Assembly (NCBI GenBank): GCA_025458665.1
Contig: JALOSG010000160.1
Coordinates: 1-6,080, forward strand
Direction of reading: 5' to 3'
Source of the DNA: Serpentinimonas sp.
GTDB taxonomy: Bacteria; Pseudomonadota; Gammaproteobacteria; Burkholderiales; Burkholderiaceae_C
DNA length: 6,080 bases
Below, piece after piece: positions 1 through 4,412 of the stretch (within the stretch, counting starts at the first letter, position 1; each line of letters opens with the position of its first letter). Position numbers and translations under genes: made by a program. Below the pieces are notes generated by a model. That model made no database searches. It saw only the letters and a list, made by a program, of their open reading frames with translations, and was not told the origin of the DNA.

Positions 1-3000
1 GCGTACCCAGCTTCACATACAGCAGGCGCAGGAAGTGCCACACCTCCGTGGTGGTGCCCACGGTGGACTTGCGCCCGCCCCGGCTGAGCCGCTGCTCGAT
101 GGCCACGGTGGGCGGAATGCCGTACACCGCATCCACCTCCGGGCGGCCCGCAGGCTGCACGATGCTGCGCGCGTAGGCGTTGAGGCTTTCCAGATAGCGA
201 CGCTGGCCTTCGTTGAACAGGATGTCGAACGCGAGGGTGGACTTGCCGGAACCACTGACGCCGGTGATGACGTTGAAGCGCCCGCGCGGGATATCGACAC
301 TCAGACCTTTGAGGTTGTGTTCCCGCGCGTTGATGATGCGGATGGAGTCGGCGCCAGGCCGCGCGAACACCGAAGGGGAGGCCGTGCCCGCCTTGCCGGG
401 CGACAATTTCTGCTCGCAGTATGCGGAGCCCGGCAAGGCGGGCGCGGCCTCCCCACTCTCCGGCGCCGGGAGCGCGGCGGGGACTTTGTGTGGCTGGAGG
501 ACTTCTTTGGCCACACCCAGCTCACCAATCGATTCCGCATAGTCCCGCAGCGCTTTTCCGGTGTGGCTGGTGGGGTGCAGACGCACTTCTTCGGGCGTGC
601 CCTGGGCCACCAGCAGGCCACCGCCATCGCCGCCTTCGGGGCCCAGATCGATGAGCCAGTCGCTGGCGCGGATGACATCGAGGTTGTGCTCGATCACGAT
701 GAGCGAATGGCCCGCCTCCAGCAGCTTGCGCAGCGCGCGCATGAGCTTGGCAATGTCCTCGAAGTGCAGACCGGTGGTCGGCTCGTCGAACAGGAACAGC
801 ATGCCCTTGGTGGCCAGCGGTTGGCGCGTGGTGCTGCGCCCGCTGCCCTGGCGGCCCAGCTTGGCGGCTTCGGCCAGAAAACCCGCCAGCTTCAGGCGCT
901 GTGCCTCGCCGCCCGAGAGTGTGGGCACGGGCTGGCCGAGCTTCACGTACTCCAGGCCCACATCCACAATGGGTTGCAGCGCGCGGATCACATCGCGGTC
1001 GCTGGCAAACAGCTGGGCGGCCTCGCTCACGGTGAGTTCCAGCACATCGGCCACGCTGAGGTAGCGGCCTCCGCGCTCCAGCTTCACTTCCAGAATTTCG
1101 GGCCGGTAACGCTGGCCGTTGCAGTCCTGGCAACGCAGATACACATCGCTCAGGAACTGCATTTCCACGTGCTCGAAACCCGAGCCGCCGCAGGTGGGGC
1201 AACGCCCATCGCCGCTGTTGAAGCTGAACTTGGACGCCGTGTAGCCGCGCTGGCGCGACAGCGGCAGCACCGCAAACAGTTCCCGCAGCGCGTCCCAAGC
1301 GCCCACGTAGCTCACCGGGTTGGAACGCGCGGTCTTTCCGATGGGCGACTGGTCCACGAACACCGCGCCACTGAGGTGGTCGGCGCCCAGCAGACGGTCG
1401 TGCGCGCCCGGGGTTTCGGTGGCCTGGCCAAAGTGGCGCATGAGCGCGGGCGCCAGCACGTCCTGGATGAGCGAGGACTTGCCCGAGCCACTCACCCCGG
1501 TGATGGTGACCAGGCGCTGCAACGGGAACTCCACATCGAAGCCCTGCAGGTTGTGCTCGCGCACGCCTTCCAGAATGAGCCGGGGCGTGCTGTCGGTGAC
1601 CATGCGCTTGAAGCCAAAGCCCACCTGCTTGCGCCCACCCAGATAGGCGCCAGTCAGGGTGTCGGCATCGCGCAGCTGGGCCACGGTGCCATCGAACACG
1701 ATCTGTCCGCCGCGCTCGCCGGGGCCGGGGCCCATGTCGATGAGGCGGTCGGCGCAGAGCATGACGGCGGGGTCGTGCTCCACCACCACGAGGGTGTTGC
1801 CGGCATCGCGCAGGCGCGCCATGGCCTGGTTGATGCGGCCCATGTCGCGCGGGTGCAGGCCGATGCTGGGCTCGTCGAGCACGAACAGGGTGTTGACCAG
1901 CGAGGTGCCGAGCGCCGTGGTGAGGTTGATGCGCTGCACTTCACCGCCGCTCAGGGTGCGGCTTTGCCGGTCGAGGGTGAGGTAGCCAATGCCGACATCG
2001 CAGAGGTAGCGAAGGCGGGTGCTGATTTCCTCGAACAGGAGCTTGAGGGCCTGGTGGTCGGCGTGTGGGGTTTGTTGAGCTCCGGGCGAGGAGGCCACGG
2101 GGGGCTCCGCATACTGCGAGCAGAAATTGTCGCCCCCCGTGGCCTCCTCGCCCTTCGGGCTTGGGGGGGGCACGCGCGCCACCAGTGCGGCGGGGGATGG
2201 GGTGGGGTCGGGAGCCGATTTCTGCTCGCAGTATGAGGCGCCCGGCCCCACCCCGTCCGCCGATGCACCCTCACCCGGAGCGAAACCAGGAGCAGCACCC
2301 TCCAGCCGCAGGAAAAACGCCCGCAGCCGCTCAATAGGCAACTGCATCAGGTCGTGCAGACACAAGCCCGGCAAGGCCTCCAGCTGCTCCCGGCTCCACG
2401 CCACCCCGTGGGGCATGTGGCGTTGGGCAGGTGGCAGCACCGCATCGGCATCGGCCTTGCTGCCCAGGCGCCACAGCAGGCTCTCGCTTTTCAGGCGGGC
2501 ACCGCCGCAGCTGGGGCATTCGGTATAGCTGCGGTACTTGGACAGCAGCACCCGGATGTGCATCTTGTAGGCCTTCGTTTCCAGGTACTCGAAGAAACGG
2601 CGCACGCCATACCACTGCTTGTTCCAGTTGCCGGCCCACTGTGGGGAGCCGTCAATCACCCAGTCGCGTTGCGCCTGGCTCAGTTGGCTCCAGGCCGTGT
2701 CGCGGGGAATGCCGGCGGCTTCGGCGTAGCGCATCAGGTCGTCCTGGCACTCCTTCCAGGCCGGCGTCTGCATGGGTTTGATGGCTCCGGCGCGCAGCGT
2801 CAGGCGGTCGTTGGGAATAACGAGGCCATAGTCCACGCCAATGACGCGGCCAAAGCCCCGGCAGGTCTCGCAGGCCCCCACCGGCGAGTTGAACGAGAAC
2901 ATGGACGGCAGCGGCTCGGCGTAGCGCTGGTCGCTTTCGGGGCAGTGCAGGCCATTGGAGAACTGCCACAGCTCGGGCGCCGCGCCTTCATCGGCAGACA

Positions 3001-3859
3001 ATGCGTACACCGTGAGGCGGCCACTGCCGCGCTTGAGGCCCAGCTCGATGGCCTCCACCACGCGGGCGCGCTCGGCGCTGCTGAAGCGGAAGCGGTCGGC
3101 CACCACATCGAGCACGCGCACCGGGCGCAGTTCCGTGGCGCCCGCCTTCTTGGCTTTGGCGCTGTCGGAAGCCTTGGCACCTTTCCCGGCCTTGCCGGCT
3201 TTGCCCTCCACCGGCACAGGCCGCAGGGCTTCGCGCTCGGCCTGCACGCGGGTGAAGCCGCTGGCCGCCAGCCATTGCTCAATGTCTTGCGGCGTGGCAC
3301 TGGCGGGCAGTTCCACCGGGAAGGTCACCACCAGGCGCGGGTCACCGGCTGCGGCGGCGCGCTGGCGCAGGTCTTCGTAGATGGTGTCGGGGTTGTCGTG
3401 CCGCACCGGCAAGGCGGTCTGGCGGTCGAACAGCTGGGCGGCCCGCGCGAACAGCAGCTTGAGATGGTCGTTGAGCTCCGTCATGGTGCCCACGGTGGAG
3501 CGCGAGGAGCGCACCGGGTTGGTCTGGTCGATGGCGATGGCGGGCGGAACGCCTTCCACGCGGTCCACCGCCGGCTTGTCCATGCGGTCCAGGAACTGGC
3601 GCGCGTAGGCGCTGAACGTCTCCACGTAGCGCCGCTGGCCTTCGGCAAACAGGGTGTCGAACACCAGACTCGATTTGCCCGAACCGCTGGGCCCGGTGAC
3701 CACCGTCAGTTCACCGGTGCGGATGTCGAGGTCGAGGTTCTTGAGGTTGTGCTGGCGGGCGCCGCGGATGCGGATCAACCCTGTGCCCGAGGCGGTGTCG
3801 GCTGCAGGGCTGTTCGGGGTAGAAACAGGGGCTTCGGGGCGGGCGCTGGACTCGGACAT
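1..3859 (-). CDS. uvrA: Giant tandem UvrA-like excinuclease ABC ATPase (C-terminal end cut by window)
   Basis: UvrA proteins are ATP-dependent DNA damage sensors that load UvrB in nucleotide excision repair. The frame is open for 1286 codons from the ATG at 3859 to the window edge. Module 1: Walker A GPSGSGKSS (residues 56-64); UvrB-binding-like region (about 140-290) with the DRF motif; zinc module C330/C333 with C448/C451; signature LSGGE (S637); Walker B LDEP (D662, E663); H-loop H695. Its second half has Walker A GVSGSGKSS (K794), a zinc finger C887-X2-C890-X19-C910-X2-C913, LSGGE (S982), Walker B FDEP (D1025, E1026) and H1058. After a linker a second module begins: Walker A GVSGSGKST (K1206), then STVGTTTE. 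Canonical UvrA is about 940 residues, so this is a tandem (class III-type) UvrA, probably near 1900-2000 residues in full. The ATG follows GAGG by 10 bases. Family is certain; a role in classical repair is inferred, and an ordinary uvrA probably exists elsewhere in the genome. Confidence 0.95.
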   Translation of the reverse strand, partial: MSESSARPEAPVSTPNSPAADTASGTGLIRIRGARQHNLKNLDLDIRTGELTVVTGPSGSGKSSLVFDTLFAEGQRRYVETFSAYARQFLDRMDKPAVDRVEGVPPAIAIDQTNPVRSSRSTVGTMTELNDHLKLLFARAAQLFDRQTALPVRHDNPDTIYEDLRQRAAAAGDPRLVVTFPVELPASATPQDIEQWLAASGFTRVQAEREALRPVPVEGKAGKAGKGAKASDSAKAKKAGATELRPVRVLDVVADRFRFSSAERARVVEAIELGLKRGSGRLTVYALSADEGAAPELWQFSNGLHCPESDQRYAEPLPSMFSFNSPVGACETCRGFGRVIGVDYGLVIPNDRLTLRAGAIKPMQTPAWKECQDDLMRYAEAAGIPRDTAWSQLSQAQRDWVIDGSPQWAGNWNKQWYGVRRFFEYLETKAYKMHIRVLLSKYRSYTECPSCGGARLKSESLLWRLGSKADADAVLPPAQRHMPHGVAWSREQLEALPGLCLHDLMQLPIERLRAFFLRLEGAAPGFAPGEGASADGVGPGASYCEQKSAPDPTPSPAALVARVPPPSPKGEEATGGDNFCSQYAEPPVASSPGAQQTPHADHQALKLLFEEISTRLRYLCDVGIGYLTLDRQSRTLSGGEVQRINLTTALGTSLVNTLFVLDEPSIGLHPRDMGRINQAMARLRDAGNTLVVVEHDPAVMLCADRLIDMGPGPGERGGQIVFDGTVAQLRDADTLTGAYLGGRKQVGFGFKRMVTDSTPRLILEGVREHNLQGFDVEFPLQRLVTITGVSGSGKSSLIQDVLAPALMRHFGQATETPGAHDRLLGADHLSGAVFVDQSPIGKTARSNPVSYVGAWDALRELFAVLPLSRQRGYTASKFSFNSGDGRCPTCGGSGFEHVEMQFLSDVYLRCQDCNGQRYRPEILEVKLERGGRYLSVADVLELTVSEAAQLFASDRDVIRALQPIVDVGLEYVKLGQPVPTLSGGEAQRLKLAGFLAEAAKLGRQGSGRSTTRQPLATKGMLFLFDEPTTGLHFEDIAKLMRALRKLLEAGHSLIVIEHNLDVIRASDWLIDLGPEGGDGGGLLVAQGTPEEVRLHPTSHTGKALRDYAESIGELGVAKEVLQPHKVPAALPAPESGEAAPALPGSAYCEQKLSPGKAGTASPSVFARPGADSIRIINAREHNLKGLSVDIPRGRFNVITGVSGSGKSTLAFDILFNEGQRRYLESLNAYARSIVQPAGRPEVDAVYGIPPTVAIEQRLSRGGRKSTVGTTTEVWHFLRLLYVKLGT
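375..454 (-). repeat. Palindromic element copy C (loop-conserved hairpin)
   Basis: A 27-base left arm (375-401) and right arm (428-454) are reverse complements with one mismatch. They flank a 26-base loop (402-427) containing the shared 18-mer, whose minus-strand form is CATACTGCGAGCAGAAAT, at 406-423. The loop is identical over all 26 bases to that of the copy at 2084-2153, in opposite orientation, while the arms differ. It lies in the UvrA-like gene in the linker between the first complete UvrA module and the start of the second (about residues 1136-1162), and is translated in frame as S-A-Y-C-E-Q-K-L-S. The structure is seen directly; mobility is inferred. Confidence 0.85.
2084..2153 (+). 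repeat. Palindromic element copy A (perfect 22-bp arms)
   Basis: Arms 2084-2105 and 2132-2153 are perfect 22-bp reverse complements flanking a 26-base loop (2106-2131) with the shared 18-mer CATACTGCGAGCAGAAAT at 2110-2127. The loop is the exact reverse complement of the loop in the copy at 375-454. It is inserted in frame in the UvrA-like gene just upstream, at the protein level, of the conserved stretch leading to the first LSGGE signature. The minus strand reads D-N-F-C-S-Q-Y-A-E, flanked by GEEATGG and PPVASSP from the two arms. Strand is assigned by the orientation in which the loop reads CATACTGCG. Confidence 0.87.
2196..2257 (-). repeat. Palindromic element copy B (diverged arms and loop edges)
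   Basis: Arms 2196-2215 and 2238-2257 are 20-base inverted repeats with three mismatches, flanking a 22-base loop (2216-2237). The loop keeps the shared 18-mer at 2218-2235 but differs from the other two copies at its edges. It sits 42 bases from copy A in opposite orientation, in the same linker of the UvrA-like protein. Translated on the minus strand it gives S-Y-C-E-Q-K-S-A. The imperfect arms and shorter loop suggest an older or independently diverged copy. Confidence 0.78.
3137..3205 (-). other. Lys/Ala-rich low-complexity linker in the UvrB-binding-like region
   Basis: This encodes about residues 219-241 of the UvrA-like protein, dominated by lysine, alanine and glycine (GKAGKAGKGAKA and so on). 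It lies between two recognisable halves of the UvrB-binding-like region: upstream GFTRVQAE and downstream VLDVVADRF. The residues resemble a flexible, positively charged loop that could contact DNA, but that is inference. It contains no copy of the palindromic element. Confidence 0.6.
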
Positions 3860-3864
3860 GGGAT

Positions 3865-3889
3865 GGTGGCCTCGGGGACAGAGGCAACC
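3865..3889 (-). promoter_or_regulatory. Leader hairpin covering the Shine-Dalgarno of the UvrA-like gene
   Basis: On the minus strand GCCTC (3885-3881) pairs with GAGGC (3873-3869) around the 7-base loop TGTCCCC. After a single mismatch, GGT (3889-3887) pairs with ACC (3867-3865). The 3' side includes the GAGG that is the likely ribosome binding site, 10 bases before the ATG at 3859. If transcripts start upstream of this hairpin it could limit translation. If they start from the -10 at 3895-3890 the 5' arm would be partly missing. The pairing is seen; any regulation is inferred. Confidence 0.35.
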
Positions 3890-3895
3890 ATTCTA
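3890..3895 (-). promoter_or_regulatory. Candidate -10 box (TAGAAT) for the UvrA-like gene
   Basis: TAGAAT reads on the minus strand 30 bases before the ATG at 3859 and matches a sigma-70 -10 element at five of six positions. It is the only A/T-rich hexamer in an otherwise very GC-rich gap. No good -35 lies 16-18 bases upstream, where the sequence is G/C only apart from an A near GCACCG, so the promoter would be weak or activator-dependent. A start near 3883 is predicted, leaving a leader of about 24 bases. Confidence 0.4.
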
Positions 3896-3917
3896 GGGAC
3901 CGGGCGGCGGGCCGGTG

Positions 3918-3938
3918 CGGGGCTGGCGCAAAGCCCCG
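3918..3938 (-). terminator. Possible weak terminator or processing hairpin after the stress-protein gene
   Basis: On the minus strand CGGGGCT (3938-3932) pairs with AGCCCCG (3924-3918), a 7-bp G/C-rich stem with the loop TTGCGCC, starting 19 bases after the stop codon at 3958. No U-run follows, so it does not fit a strong intrinsic terminator. Read-through into the UvrA-like gene is possible. A second GGGGCT on the plus strand (3953-3958) can compete for the same AGCCCC partner. Confidence 0.35.
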
Positions 3939-3957
3939 AAACCGCCAAACCTGGGGC

Positions 3958-4401
3958 TCAGTCCTGCTTCTTCACAATGAGCACCGGCACCTTGGCGTGG
4001 GTCAGCACCTTCTGCGCCACGCTGCCCAGAATGAGCGCCTGCACGCCCTGCCGGCCGTGCGAACCCATGACGATGAGATCGGCCCCTTCGGCCTGCGCGG
4101 TTTCCAGAATGCCTTCGTAAATCACGTTGCGCTCGATGGTGTCGCCCTCGAACGCCACGCCGCGCTCCTCGCACACGCTGCGCAGATCGCCCAACGCCTT
4201 GCTCGCCGCGGCCTGCGCTTCGGTCAGGTAGGCCTGCAGGCCCACGGCGGACGCATCGCCAATGCCGATGTAGGGGAAGGGGTCGATGACGTACACGCCC
4301 ACCACCTGCGCGCCGTGGGTCTTGGCCAGGTCGGCAGCGAACACCGCCGCGTTGTGCGCCAGGTGGGAGCCGTCGGTGGGCAACAGGATTTTCTTGAACA
4401 T
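3958..4401 (-). CDS. Universal stress protein, UspA family
   Basis: A complete 147-residue single-domain Usp protein, the usual length for the family. The N-terminus MFKKILLPTDGS has the conserved first beta strand and Asp10. Near the C-terminus is the nucleotide-binding signature G113-X2-G116-X9-G126-S127 (in VMGSHGRQG and LILGS), so it is expected to be of the ATP-binding type. The last strand VPVLIVKK is typical. No signal peptide or membrane segment is visible, so it should be cytoplasmic. Usp proteins help cells survive starvation, oxidants or respiratory stress, but the specific role here is unknown. The gene starts 11 bases after the formate dehydrogenase alpha gene, which suggests joint expression. 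The family call is firm; the partner and signal are not known. Confidence 0.96.
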   Translation of the reverse strand: MFKKILLPTDGSHLAHNAAVFAADLAKTHGAQVVGVYVIDPFPYIGIGDASAVGLQAYLTEAQAAASKALGDLRSVCEERGVAFEGDTIERNVIYEGILETAQAEGADLIVMGSHGRQGVQALILGSVAQKVLTHAKVPVLIVKKQD

Positions 4402-4407
4402 GGGTTG

Positions 4408-4412
4408 TCCTT
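4408..4412 (-). promoter_or_regulatory. Shine-Dalgarno of the Usp gene, abutting the preceding stop codon
   Basis: AAGGA on the minus strand lies 6 bases before the ATG at 4401 and directly follows the TGA (4415-4413) of the formate dehydrogenase gene. This spacing fixes the Usp start and favours translational coupling, because a ribosome ending on the upstream gene covers this site. Confidence 0.85.

Larger units (their letters stand above)
2054..2302 (-). other. Expanded proline/glycine/alanine-rich linker in the UvrA-like protein
   Basis: This stretch encodes about residues 520-602, between conserved IERLRAFF and the conserved segment ALKLLFEEI that leads to the first LSGGE motif. From general knowledge of UvrA sequences, the equivalent connection is much shorter, so most of it appears to be an added, probably disordered linker. 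It is made largely of the two palindromic elements at 2084-2153 and 2196-2257, which together span 58 codons. The reading frame is intact on both sides, as shown by conserved motifs before and after it. Confidence 0.7.

Noticed and set aside
375..454. Interpretation of the palindromes as integron attC sites or classical REP sequences
   Set aside because: attC sites and REPs conserve the stem or its ends and vary in the centre; here the centre is conserved and the arms vary. No integrase or transposase gene is in the window.
2084..2153. Rho-independent terminator
   Set aside because: The hairpin is strong but lies inside an intact coding frame with conserved protein sequence on both sides, and no T-run follows on either strand.
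35..2236. Long plus-strand open frame (733 codons) opposite the UvrA-like gene
   Set aside because: It is antisense to a frame full of conserved UvrA motifs; its product shows no domain and has the His/Ala/Gly/Arg-rich composition expected from a shadow of a GC-rich gene.
2084..2257. Interpretation of the two adjacent palindromes as a CRISPR or tandem-repeat array
   Set aside because: There are only two neighbouring copies, in opposite orientations, with different arms and no regular spacing; they are translated as part of a protein linker.
2354..4120. Second long plus-strand open frame (588 codons)
   Set aside because: It runs antisense across the UvrA-like gene, the intergenic gap and part of the Usp gene, with no recognisable domain. 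Long antisense frames are common in DNA of this GC content.
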